8,884 bases of DNA, taken from an uncultured Oscillospiraceae bacterium (GTDB lineage: Bacteria; Bacillota; Clostridia; Oscillospirales; Oscillospiraceae). Both the position numbers and the translations under genes were made by a program. Below are positions 1-6,360 of this stretch, in pieces. How positions within the stretch are numbered: position 1 is the first letter of the stretch; each line of letters starts with the position of its first letter. The stretch spans positions 1 to 8,884 of the forward strand of contig CAADUW010000141.1 in assembly GCA_900752285.1 (NCBI GenBank), read 5' to 3'. The notes below the pieces were generated by a model. That model did not search any database, was not told where the DNA came from, and worked only from the letters and a program-made list of their open reading frames with translations.

Positions 1-20
1 GCAGCGCATCAAATAGCGCA

Positions 21-44
21 GTCATTCCACTGGCTCGGAATGAC
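21..44. repeat. Perfect 8-bp-arm hairpin at the left edge
   Basis: The arms GTCATTCC (21-28) and GGAATGAC (37-44) are perfect reverse complements around an 8 nt loop. No T-run follows on either strand, so it does not read as an intrinsic terminator. It lies just outside the dispersed repeat at 61-126 and may belong to the same palindrome-rich intergenic cluster. Confidence 0.5.
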
Positions 45-60
45 ACCGTATCGGAACGGC

Positions 61-126
61 CCTCTCAGTCACGGCGTTCGCCGTGACAGCTCTCCCAGAG
101 GGAGAGCCAAGGGCGCTTCGCGCCGT
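61..126 (+). repeat. Dispersed palindromic repeat, three consecutive hairpins
   Basis: Three hairpins stand back to back: GTCACGGCG/CGCCGTGAC (68-76 with 79-87), GCTCTCCC/GGGAGAGC (89-96 with 100-107) and GGCGC/GCGCC (112-116 with 120-124). The last two, with the linker between them, recur in opposite orientation at 8750-8787 (35 of 37 positions identical over 89-125, with a 28 nt exact run at 99-126). The element lies between the left window edge and the end of the flippase gene. The arrangement resembles REP/MITE-like intergenic repeats that I recall from Faecalibacterium/Oscillospiraceae genomes. That is recognition from memory, not a database result. Confidence 0.7.
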
Positions 127-153
127 ATGCTAAATTTCAATTTTTATTTCTCC

Positions 154-1635
154 TTATGGCCGCAGCAGTCCCCGGAGCCAGCGAATGTCGTTCTTACCGA
201 AAGTGCCGGTGAGGGTCAGCAGACTGAAAAACAGGGGGAGAAACAACACCGCACCCAAAACGGAGTTCCGCACGTGGGAGGCAGCCCAGACACTGACCAA
301 AGCGCAGGCGGCGACGGAAAGCGGGATCGCCGCGTTGATCCGTTCCCCGGAGATTTTCAGCAGCCTGCGCAGACTGAGAATGAAGTTGACCAGATGGGTC
401 AGAAGAAAGCTGAAAAAATACCCGTCCATTCCCCAGACGGGAAGTACAACGAACAGAATCACCACATCCATGGCGGAGGTAAGAATATTGTACCGCACAC
501 AGATTTTCTGCTGGCCCAACCCTTTTGTCATGGCGTCTGTCACTGCGTCGCAGTACAGCATGGGGATAAGCGGGGTGTACATCCGCAGATACCTGCCCGC
601 TTCCTCACTTCGGTACAGCCAAAGGCAGAGCCTGCCGGAGAGAAGGTAAATGAGCCCTGAAAAAACAGCTCCGTACAGCATGGCGGCCCATAGCCCCTTC
701 CGCACAAGATGGGAAATTCGCGCCCGGCTTTCTCCGGCTGTGCAGCGGGCAAGCTCCGGAATCAGAAGCTCGTTCAGCCCAAAGAGAATGCAGGCAGGGA
801 ACATGACGATGGGAAAAACCATGCCGCAGACCATACCGAAGGCAGCAAGGGGGTCAGTAACGCCGGGATTTCGGGTGAGCCGTTGGGGAACCATCAGATT
901 TTCCGTGGTGCTGATGCCCGCCTTTACCAGATCCGCCAGTGCGAGGGGCAGGGCGACCGATTCCAACCGTTTCCGCAGAAAGAGCTTCGTCCCCTGGCGG
1001 GGATGCTCCCGCAGCCGAAGAACCGTGAGTAGAATAAGGGTCAGAATGCTGCCCATACAACCGCCAAACACCACGGCGGTGCAGGCACGTCCGGAATCCT
1101 GTCCTGCCCAGAGTTTCAGAGTACCCAGGGTTACCAGCATGGAGAAAAGCTGCTCGGCAACCTCCACTGCCGCCAGTGTCCGGATCCGGTTGGCACCGGT
1201 AAAGTAGCCGGTCAGTACGCCGCACAGGCAGGAGCAGGGGAGAAAAGCCCCGAAGATCCGCAGTGCCTGCACGGTCTGCCGGGAACGGATCCAATATCGG
1301 GCGATGGCAGGCGCAAGGAAAAACACCAGCCCGCCCACGGTCAGACTGAACAGAATGCTGTACAGAAAACAGGCGGACAGAACCTGGCCTGTGTTTTCCG
1401 GGCGGTTCCGTCCCAACTCTTCCGCAGTCAGGTACATGGTGCCTGTCCGGATTCCGGCCATGCCTGCCACCATGGAGAGGCTTCCCACAGACATGACAAG
1501 CTGCAATAGTCCGACCCCGGCCGCACCGATCCTGCCGGAGATATAAACCTGAAATGAGGTTCCTGCCATCCGCAGCAGCAGGTTGACGGCGGTCAGCAGC
1601 AGCGCGTTATAAAAAATCGGTACCCTTCGGCGCAA
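154..1635 (-). CDS. SpoVB/MATE-like polysaccharide (lipid-carrier) flippase
   Basis: This 493-residue protein is very hydrophobic, with roughly 12-14 membrane segments across its whole length. The N-terminal segment, with the pattern SFQVYISGRIGAAGVGLLQL, is typical of oligosaccharide flippases related to stage V sporulation protein B within the MOP/MATE superfamily. Such proteins move lipid-linked cell-wall or polysaccharide precursors across the cytoplasmic membrane. The substrate cannot be told from sequence. The start is a TTG at 1635 preceded by the purine-rich AAGGGGGG about 6-8 nt upstream, and no ATG gives a comparable N-terminus. The gene follows nth with a gap of about 65 nt and is probably co-transcribed with it. 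The ribosome binding site lies in one arm of a hairpin (1640-1675). No intrinsic terminator with a T-run follows; the repeat hairpins at 61-126 do. A drug-efflux MATE role is less likely given the SpoVB-like N-terminus. Confidence 0.85.
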   Translation of the reverse strand: MRRRVPIFYNALLLTAVNLLLRMAGTSFQVYISGRIGAAGVGLLQLVMSVGSLSMVAGMAGIRTGTMYLTAEELGRNRPENTGQVLSACFLYSILFSLTVGGLVFFLAPAIARYWIRSRQTVQALRIFGAFLPCSCLCGVLTGYFTGANRIRTLAAVEVAEQLFSMLVTLGTLKLWAGQDSGRACTAVVFGGCMGSILTLILLTVLRLREHPRQGTKLFLRKRLESVALPLALADLVKAGISTTENLMVPQRLTRNPGVTDPLAAFGMVCGMVFPIVMFPACILFGLNELLIPELARCTAGESRARISHLVRKGLWAAMLYGAVFSGLIYLLSGRLCLWLYRSEEAGRYLRMYTPLIPMLYCDAVTDAMTKGLGQQKICVRYNILTSAMDVVILFVVLPVWGMDGYFFSFLLTHLVNFILSLRRLLKISGERINAAIPLSVAACALVSVWAASHVRNSVLGAVLFLPLFFSLLTLTGTFGKNDIRWLRGLLRP

Positions 1636-1639
1636 AGAA

Positions 1640-1675
1640 ATCCCCCCTTGTCCACAATCCTATGGCAGGGGGGAT
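1640..1675 (-). promoter_or_regulatory. Hairpin covering the flippase ribosome binding site
   Basis: ATCCCCCC at 1640-1647 pairs perfectly with GGGGGGAT at 1668-1675, plus one more A-T pair inside, around an 18 nt loop. Read on the minus strand, the 3' arm carries the G-run that serves as the flippase Shine-Dalgarno sequence. The stem is followed by ATTTCTTTG, so a weak terminator for nth is an alternative reading. Confidence 0.45.
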
Positions 1676-1700
1676 GGAAATATGTGCCGGGGAGGATGCC

Positions 1701-2330
1701 TTAATTGCCGTTCCAATAGACACAGTACGGGCGCAGAGCACACTCACCGCATTTGGGCCGCTGGGCGGTGCAGATTTCCCGCCCGTACATCACGAGCCGG
1801 TGGCAGAAGTCCGCGCTTTCCTCCGGCGGAAGAATGGCGCGCAGCTGCCGCTCCACCTTTTCCGGCTCCTTTCCCTGACTCAGTCCCAGCCTGCCGCAGA
1901 TGCGGATGCAGTGAGTGTCGCAGACCACACTGCCGGGCATGTGGTAGAGATCCCCCAGCAGCAGGTTGGCGGTTTTCCGCCCGACTCCGGGAATTCGAAG
2001 CAGTTCTTCCATGGTTCCGGGAACCTTTCCGCCGTAATCGGAAAGCAGCATCCGGCAGGCGAGAACGATGTCCCGTGCCTTATGCTTGTAGAAGCCACAG
2101 GAATGGACCAGCTCCTCCACCCGGGAAATATCCGCTCCAGCCATTGCCTCCAGCGTGGGGTATTCGGCGAAAAGCGCCGGGGTAATGAGATTGACCCGGG
2201 CGTCGGTGCACTGGGCAGACAGACGGACGGCAATCATCAATTCGTAATCCTTTGCATAGTGGAGGGCACAGGGCGCGTCGCCGTACCGGTCCTTCAAAAT
2301 GGCAATGATGGCATTTACTTTTTCTTCCAT
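1701..2330 (-). CDS. nth: Endonuclease III (DNA glycosylase/AP lyase)
   Basis: Base-excision-repair enzyme that removes oxidised pyrimidines and cleaves the abasic site by beta-elimination. From the ATG at 2330 the protein is 209 residues, the usual Nth length (E. coli 211). Visible signatures are LSAQCTDARVN (37-47), the helix-hairpin-helix IPGVGRKTAN (113-122) with catalytic Lys119, the VVCDTH motif with Asp138, and a complete C-terminal 4Fe-4S ligand set, C187-X6-C194-X2-C197-X5-C203. I chose the ATG at 2330 because GGAGAG lies about 8 nt upstream; a TTG at 2369 would extend the frame but has no ribosome binding site and lacks support from family length. A possible extended -10 promoter lies at 2402-2410. 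All catalytic and cluster residues are present, so it should be active. Confidence 0.96.
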   Translation of the reverse strand: MEEKVNAIIAILKDRYGDAPCALHYAKDYELMIAVRLSAQCTDARVNLITPALFAEYPTLEAMAGADISRVEELVHSCGFYKHKARDIVLACRMLLSDYGGKVPGTMEELLRIPGVGRKTANLLLGDLYHMPGSVVCDTHCIRICGRLGLSQGKEPEKVERQLRAILPPEESADFCHRLVMYGREICTAQRPKCGECALRPYCVYWNGN

Positions 2331-2401
2331 ATGGTGCTCTCTCCGTATGCGTCGGCAGAGCGGGCACAATGTGTCCGGATAAACTGACGCCGTTTTTTGT
2401 T

Positions 2402-2410
2402 ACTATAGCA
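2402..2410 (-). promoter_or_regulatory. Possible extended -10 promoter for nth
   Basis: On the minus strand this reads TGCTATAGT, an extended -10 (TGn plus TATAGT, one mismatch to TATAAT). No convincing -35 lies 17 nt upstream, which is acceptable for an extended -10 promoter. The predicted start would give nth a leader of about 65 nt. Confidence 0.4.
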
Positions 2411-2436
2411 CACTCTTTCCCAAAAGGGAACCGGAA

Positions 2437-3048
2437 TCAGAGAAAATCCTCGGGAATGCGGGCACTCAGGGCGGAGATTTCATAGGCGGTCCGTTCCTGC
2501 GCGCCTGTCTCCGTGAGCTTTGTGTAGGTTCGGCTTTGCAGCCTGCCGGTAATGCACAGCCGGTCCCGGATACGGCACCCGGCAAATTCCTGAGCCGTCC
2601 TGCCCCAGAGAATGCAGGGAAGATAGTCTGCCCGGTGAAAGGCACGGGGAACCGCCAGCATGATGTCGCAGATTTCCCGCCCCAGCGGTGTCCGCCGGTA
2701 AACAGGCACCCGGCACAGGGTGCCGCAGAGCGTTACATCGTTGCACCAGTCGCCGTCGTCTGCGGTTATGGCGGAGGCAAAAACAAAAATCAGCAGATGC
2801 CGCTGCCCCTCGTCCCGGAGGTTGTGGGAGCGGATCTGTCCGGTGACCGTCAGCATTTCTCCGCCAAAGGGATCTGTCCGCCCCAGAACCTCTTCCTCCG
2901 CAATCACCGGAAGCGTGTCCACCGCCCCGGAAAGGCGCCGAACCTCCATATAAAACCGATAGAACCGCTTCCCATGATTTTCATGAGAAAATTTCGGAAG
3001 CTCCACAAGGCTCCCTCTGAGTGTGATCTGATTTGCTGCCCATTCCAT
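2437..3048 (-). CDS. Tandem OB-fold single-stranded DNA-binding protein
   Basis: This 203-residue protein contains two SSB-type OB folds in a row. The first spans about residues 6-95, opening NQITLRGSLVELP. The second spans about 103-197, opening NDVTLCGTLCRVP and carrying CILWGRTAQEF (145-155) and GRLQSRTY (168-175), both close to bacterial SSB motifs. It is longer than one SSB OB domain and has no Gly/Pro/Gln-rich linker. The C-terminus ends IPEDFL, only faintly like the acidic DDDIPF tip through which SSB recruits partners. I take the ATG at 3048 as the start; GTG at 3057 is also possible. It is not next to rpsF/rpsR, the usual neighbours of housekeeping ssb, so I read it as an accessory SSB-like protein. 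Its role in replication, repair or competence is not shown. Confidence 0.8.
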   Translation of the reverse strand: MEWAANQITLRGSLVELPKFSHENHGKRFYRFYMEVRRLSGAVDTLPVIAEEEVLGRTDPFGGEMLTVTGQIRSHNLRDEGQRHLLIFVFASAITADDGDWCNDVTLCGTLCRVPVYRRTPLGREICDIMLAVPRAFHRADYLPCILWGRTAQEFAGCRIRDRLCITGRLQSRTYTKLTETGAQERTAYEISALSARIPEDFL

Positions 3049-3099
3049 AGGTACCACCCCGTCCCTTCAGATGTATGGAACATTCTATGTGTCCGGGGT

Positions 3100-3134
3100 A
3101 AAAAAAGAACCTCCCTCCGGACCGGGAGGGAGGT
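3100..3134 (-). terminator. Intrinsic terminator after the rhomboid-like gene
   Basis: On the minus strand the perfect 10 bp stem ACCTCCCTCC/GGAGGGAGGT (3125-3134 with 3109-3118, loop of 6) is followed by TTC and seven T residues (3106-3100). It ends transcription from the upstream rhomboid-like gene and separates it from the SSB-like gene. Confidence 0.9.
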
Positions 3135-3183
3135 GCGCATGGAAACGGACTCCGAGTTATGTTTGCCTGTTTTCGGCATGGGG

Positions 3184-4059
3184 TTACTGAATGTGCACGT
3201 GGGAATTGATGTGATCTTCACAGTAGCAGTAGTAGCCCTTGCACTTGGAGCAATAGCGGAATTCCAGCTCCGGGTTGGTTACGTCGGTTCTGCCGCAGAC
3301 GGTACACCGGTGGGTGTAGGGCGCCTTGGAGGTCGCCATTGTGGCTTCGTAGGAACCGGCACTGGGGAAGGGAATGACTTTGGGGCCTTTTTCTTTCCGA
3401 ATACTCGTTTTCCGGAACAGCCGCCGCAGATTTGCCATCCAGGAGACGGGAATGACGTTCAATACATCCTTCCCAAAGAAAAGGAAATAGTTGGCAAGGG
3501 CAATCAGAGGGAAAAGATTCTCCGGTCCAAAGGGCAGGGAGAACAGTCCCAGAAACACCAGAACCAGATCGAACAGCGCAAAGACCCAAGCTTTGATGGG
3601 GATGACAAAAAAGAACAGAAAGCTGCTCTGGGGGTACATGGTGGCGTAGCTCAGGAACAGGCTCATGTTGAGGTAATAAACGCTTGCGGTGCAGCCGAAG
3701 ATCAGAGAGTAGATGTCCATGAGCACCACGCCCGTCAGGTAGAAGAGATTAAATTTCAGGGTGCCCCAGGAGCGCTCCATGGCCTGTCCCAGAGAGTAGT
3801 AGCACAGCAGGGTGATAAACTGGAACAGGAAATTGTCCTGCAAAAGCGTAAGCGGGTAGGTAAACAACCGCCAGATCTGTCCCCGGAAAATTGCTGCCCG
3901 GCTGAAGCAGAGCAGATTGTAAAGCACGTAGTTTTTGGCAAAAACGCTCATGAGATAAACAATTGCCGAGCCGATGCTGATATAAAGCATCAGGTTGGGA
4001 ATTCCCTTATCTCGGTTTTTATAGCAGAAGCGCTCAAAGGATCTTCTCAGGTTTTTCAA
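3184..4059 (-). CDS. Rhomboid-fold membrane protein with C-terminal zinc ribbon
   Basis: The protein has 291 residues from the TTG at 4059. An N-terminal basic stretch precedes about six membrane helices with rhomboid-family landmarks: GQIWRLFTYPL (60-70) and the L1/TM2 pattern LGQAMERSWG (91-100) followed by FYLTG. The catalytic GxSG serine motif is absent; the matching region around 123-140 reads GCTASVYYLNMSL, and no catalytic His is evident, so I infer a non-proteolytic rhomboid-like protein. After a basic linker the tail carries C252-X2-C255, C270-X2-C273, C278, C280 and His283/287/289, a zinc ribbon likely facing the cytoplasm. The start is ambiguous: TTG 4059 has AGGAG 9 nt upstream, TTG 4068 has no usable spacing, and an ATG at 4076 is out of frame. 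The gene has its own promoter and a strong terminator. Function unknown. Confidence 0.75.
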   Translation of the reverse strand: MKNLRRSFERFCYKNRDKGIPNLMLYISIGSAIVYLMSVFAKNYVLYNLLCFSRAAIFRGQIWRLFTYPLTLLQDNFLFQFITLLCYYSLGQAMERSWGTLKFNLFYLTGVVLMDIYSLIFGCTASVYYLNMSLFLSYATMYPQSSFLFFFVIPIKAWVFALFDLVLVFLGLFSLPFGPENLFPLIALANYFLFFGKDVLNVIPVSWMANLRRLFRKTSIRKEKGPKVIPFPSAGSYEATMATSKAPYTHRCTVCGRTDVTNPELEFRYCSKCKGYYCYCEDHINSHVHIQ

Positions 4060-4089
4060 GAACCTCAACTCCTCATGTGAATTGCTCCT

Positions 4090-4118
4090 ATTTTATCAGC
4101 TTGCCGGTAAAAAGTCCA
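4090..4118 (-). promoter_or_regulatory. Promoter of the rhomboid-like gene
   Basis: On the minus strand TGGACT (4118-4113) and TAAAAT (4095-4090) are separated by exactly 17 nt. The -35 matches TTGACA at 4 of 6 positions and the -10 matches TATAAT at 5 of 6. Transcription would start near 4083. The -35 overlaps the left arm of the inverted repeat 4112-4143. Confidence 0.6.
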
Positions 4119-4143
4119 TAGAAGAATTGTGAACAATGGACTT
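4112..4143. repeat. Inverted repeat between divergent promoters
   Basis: AAGTCCAT (4112-4119) and ATGGACTT (4136-4143) are perfect 8 bp inverted arms separated by 16 bp. The spacer itself contains the small palindrome TTGTGAACAA. The left arm contains the minus-strand -35 and the right arm runs into the plus-strand TTGACA. The placement fits an operator for a dimeric regulator, but no regulator gene is in view. Confidence 0.5.
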
Positions 4144-4170
4144 GACAAACAGAAAATGAGAAGATACAAT
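4142..4170 (+). promoter_or_regulatory. metK promoter (consensus sigma-A type)
   Basis: A perfect TTGACA (4142-4147) and TACAAT (4165-4170) are 17 nt apart. Transcription should start near 4177, about 17 nt before the first strand of the SAM-I aptamer. A strong promoter fits a gene controlled later by attenuation. Confidence 0.88.
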
Positions 4171-4193
4171 ATCTCCCGAAAACTGCATACATG

Positions 4194-4283
4194 CCTTATC
4201 AAGAGTGGTGGAGGGAACGGCCCGATGAAACCCTGCAACCTGTTTATACAAGGTGCAAAATCCGGCGGCGACGAAAGATGAGG
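4194..4283 (+). promoter_or_regulatory. SAM-I (S-box) riboswitch aptamer
   Basis: The core follows the S-box consensus closely: CTTATCAAGAG, then GGTGGAGGGA, GGCCCGATGAAACCC, GCAACC, AAGGTGC with the A-rich joint, and CGAAAGATGAGG. P1 forms between CCTTATC (4194-4200) and GATGAGG (4277-4283) with one T-G wobble. P4 looks unusually short. S-adenosylmethionine binding stabilises P1. Here P1 formation frees the downstream terminator, so high SAM turns metK off. The downstream gene makes SAM, which closes the feedback loop. Confidence 0.96.
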
Positions 4284-4332
4284 ATCTGATTTTCTTTACG
4301 CACATCGGATCTTCGGTGTGCGGTTTTTCTTT
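4279..4332 (+). terminator. SAM-I expression platform: antiterminator and terminator
   Basis: The terminator stem pairs CGCACATCG (4299-4307) with CGGTGTGCG (4314-4322), 9 bp with one wobble and a 6 nt loop, followed by GTTTTTCTTT. The competing antiterminator pairs 4279-4290 with 4304-4315, 12 bp with three wobbles. It uses the 3' strand of aptamer P1 on one side and the terminator 5' strand and loop on the other. The two folds are therefore mutually exclusive, as expected for a transcriptional OFF switch. Confidence 0.9.
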
Positions 4333-4371
4333 ATTACGGGGTACTTCCCCAAAAAGAAAGGAAACAGAAAA

Positions 4372-5496
4372 ATGGACACCAGACTTTTCACCTCCGAATG
4401 TGTAACTCCCGGACATCCCGATAAGGTGGCGGACGCAATTTCCGACGCCATTCTGGATGCCTGCCTTGCCCAGGATCCCAACTCCCGGGTAGCGTGCGAG
4501 ACCATGGTCACCACTGATTTCTGCATCATCTGCGGAGAGATCACCACGAAGGCGGATGTGGATTATCCCGGGATTGCAAGAGGTGTGATCCGCAAAATTG
4601 GCTACACCCATCCCGGCGAGGGCTTTGACGCGGATTCCGTGCAGATTCAGTGCCGCATCCATACCCAGTCCAGCGATATTGCGCTGGGCACCTGCGATGA
4701 GATTGGCGGTGCGGGAGATCAGGGAATGATGTTCGGCGGCGCCTGCACCCAGACTCCGGAGCTCATGCCCCTGCCCATTGCCCTTGCCCGGGCGCTGAGC
4801 AGAAAGCTGACCGCACAGACCCTTGTAAATCCCCTCCTTCGTCCCGACGGCAAGACTCAGGTTACTGCGGAGTATGACCGGGACGGGAATGCTGTGGGAA
4901 TCGACACGGTGGTCGTTTCCGTCATGCACAGCCGGGACTTTGCCATCGGTGATCTGCGGGAGTATATCCGCAGCGCGGTGATTGCACCGGTGCTGGCGGA
5001 TTACGGCTTTTCCATTGATCATGTGCGGCATATTCACGTGAATCCTACGGGACTGTTTGTTGTGGGCGGTCCGAACGGCGATACAGGCCTGACGGGAAGA
5101 AAGATTATTGTGGATACCTACGGCGGTTGGTTCTCCCACGGTGGCGGCGCTTTCTCCGGAAAAGACCCCACCAAGGTGGACAGAAGCGCCGCCTACCTTG
5201 CCCGGTATCTGGCAAAGAATCTGGTGGCGGAAAAGCTTGCGTCTCAGGTGCAGGTCCAGCTGGCTTATGCCATCGGCGTCGCGCAGCCTGTGTCACTGCG
5301 GGTGGACAGCTTTGGCACCGGTGTGATCCCGGATGCAGAGCTGGCACAGCGTGTGGTGAATACGGTGGATATGACCCCTGCCGGGATTATTCGCCGCTTT
5401 GGACTCCGCCGTCCCATCTATGAGGATACCGCCCTCCACGGGCACTTCGGCATTGCCGACCGTCCTTGGGAGCAGACGGACCTGATCCTGAAATAA
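4372..5496 (+). CDS. metK: S-adenosylmethionine synthase (methionine adenosyltransferase)
   Basis: Cytoplasmic enzyme joining ATP and methionine into S-adenosylmethionine, the main methyl donor. From the ATG at 4372 the protein is 374 residues, slightly short for the family (E. coli 384). AAAGGAAA lies about 8 nt upstream; a longer frame from 4318 would begin inside the terminator hairpin. Signatures are complete: GHPDK (14-18) with catalytic His15 and Asp17, GAGDQGMMFG (113-122), GLTGRK (239-244), the phosphate loop GGGAFSGKD (257-265) and KVDRSAAY. Oddities: the loop before GAGDQG is short, and the usual GYA(T/C)NETPE after it reads GGACTQTPE, so a conserved Tyr is Gly. The N-terminal motif is SECVTPGHPDK rather than SESV(S/T)EGHPDK. 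These suggest a divergent but active subfamily. It is a single-gene unit governed by the SAM-I switch. Confidence 0.97.
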   Translation: MDTRLFTSECVTPGHPDKVADAISDAILDACLAQDPNSRVACETMVTTDFCIICGEITTKADVDYPGIARGVIRKIGYTHPGEGFDADSVQIQCRIHTQSSDIALGTCDEIGGAGDQGMMFGGACTQTPELMPLPIALARALSRKLTAQTLVNPLLRPDGKTQVTAEYDRDGNAVGIDTVVVSVMHSRDFAIGDLREYIRSAVIAPVLADYGFSIDHVRHIHVNPTGLFVVGGPNGDTGLTGRKIIVDTYGGWFSHGGGAFSGKDPTKVDRSAAYLARYLAKNLVAEKLASQVQVQLAYAIGVAQPVSLRVDSFGTGVIPDAELAQRVVNTVDMTPAGIIRRFGLRRPIYEDTALHGHFGIADRPWEQTDLILK

Positions 5497-5500
5497 TACC

Positions 5501-5533
5501 AAACGGGCTGCCAATTTCCGGCAGCCCGTTTTT
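5501..5533 (+). terminator. Intrinsic terminator of metK
   Basis: A perfect 12 bp stem, AAACGGGCTGCC (5501-5512) with GGCAGCCCGTTT (5520-5531), loop AATTTCC, ends in a T-run on the plus strand just after the metK stop codon. On the minus strand the stem is followed by TTTGGTATTATTT, so it may also serve, less efficiently, the converging fucosidase operon. Confidence 0.93.
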
Positions 5534-5564
5534 GATGGAAGGGGAGCGCGACAGTCTGTAATTT

Positions 5565-6344
5565 TTACAGATGATTTTGAATATTCCGGAGGGGAATTTC
5601 GTTCAGAAGAGTCAGCCCGTAGGGGGCAATCAGCTTCTTTGCCTGATCTTCGGGGCTTGTGTCGGAGAGGGCGCCCGGTTCGTGGGCGTCGCAGCCGAAA
5701 ATGACCGGGCAGTTTTCCTCTGCCGCCAGCTCCAGAAAGCGTTTGCTGGGGTAGTGCCGCCGATCGGAAAGACCCAGCAGGTTCACCTCCAGTGGCATGC
5801 CGCAGCTTTTTGCGTCCTGGAACAGCCCGGACATTTCCTGCCGGTAAAGCCGGTCATTCCCTGTGAAGTACAGCAGATCGGGATGAGCGAGGTAGGTAAA
5901 AAGTCCGGTCTGCATGCCATCCCGGGTCTGGCGGCAGTAGGCTTTCAGAGTTTCCGGGTCTGCCGTAGGGGTACCGCTGTAAACGCCGTCGGTTTCGTTT
6001 CCTACATAATGCTGTCCCAGCAGAAGGTAGGTCACGGGGGTATCCCGCAGAAGGGCTTTCAGCTCTTTAAAATATTTCGGGTAATATTCCGCTTCCAGTC
6101 CGATTTCTATCCGGATAGAATCTCGGTATTGACCTTTCAGAGCTTCAATGGTCCGGCAGTAGTCCGGCAGCATTTCCGGCTCCATTCGAAAACTGGAATG
6201 AAAACCCTTCGAAAAAGGGTACGGCGTATGATCGGAGAAACCGAGAATTTTAAGGCCACGGGAAATGGCGGCGCGGACGTAACTGTTTTCATCCGGCTGC
6301 GCATGATGGCAGCGCCAGGTATGCGTGTGGTAATTTGCGTACAC
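5565..6344 (-). CDS. PHP-domain phosphoesterase, histidinol-phosphatase (HisK/HisJ) type
   Basis: This 259-residue protein is a single PHP domain with all metal-binding motifs: HTHT (H6, H8), FSDHTP (D38, H39), GLEAEY (E84), GQHY (H112), LAHPDL (H154) and GCDAHEP (D219, H221). The overall pattern, including EVNLLGL and YPSKRFLEL, matches histidinol-phosphatases that dephosphorylate L-histidinol phosphate to L-histidinol. The start is a GTG at 6344 with AAGGAT upstream. The gene begins 16 nt after the stop of the CBM9-like gene and is the last member of the fucosidase operon. There are no other his genes in view, so a different phosphorylated substrate, for example a sugar phosphate, is possible. 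A short hairpin (5555-5571) overlaps the stop codon. The fold and metal site are secure; the substrate is not. Confidence 0.88.
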   Translation of the reverse strand: MYANYHTHTWRCHHAQPDENSYVRAAISRGLKILGFSDHTPYPFSKGFHSSFRMEPEMLPDYCRTIEALKGQYRDSIRIEIGLEAEYYPKYFKELKALLRDTPVTYLLLGQHYVGNETDGVYSGTPTADPETLKAYCRQTRDGMQTGLFTYLAHPDLLYFTGNDRLYRQEMSGLFQDAKSCGMPLEVNLLGLSDRRHYPSKRFLELAAEENCPVIFGCDAHEPGALSDTSPEDQAKKLIAPYGLTLLNEIPLRNIQNHL

Positions 6345-6360
6345 GGGGGATCATCCTTTT

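Noticed and set aside
68..107. Repeat hairpins as an intrinsic terminator of the flippase gene
   Set aside because: No T-run follows either stem on the minus strand, and one stem recurs elsewhere as part of a dispersed repeat.
2536..4080. Plus-strand open frame of 514 codons antisense to the SSB-like and rhomboid-like genes
   Set aside because: It crosses an intrinsic terminator and two genes with clear family motifs on the other strand, and its translation has no recognisable domain. GC-rich antisense frames stay open by chance.
4318..4371. Upstream extension of metK to 4318
   Set aside because: That start lies in the terminator stem of the riboswitch and has no ribosome binding site; the ATG at 4372 has one and begins at the family N-terminus.
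4096..5139. Minus-strand open frame antisense to metK and its riboswitch
   Set aside because: It would run through the aptamer and terminator, and metK on the plus strand has all its signature motifs.
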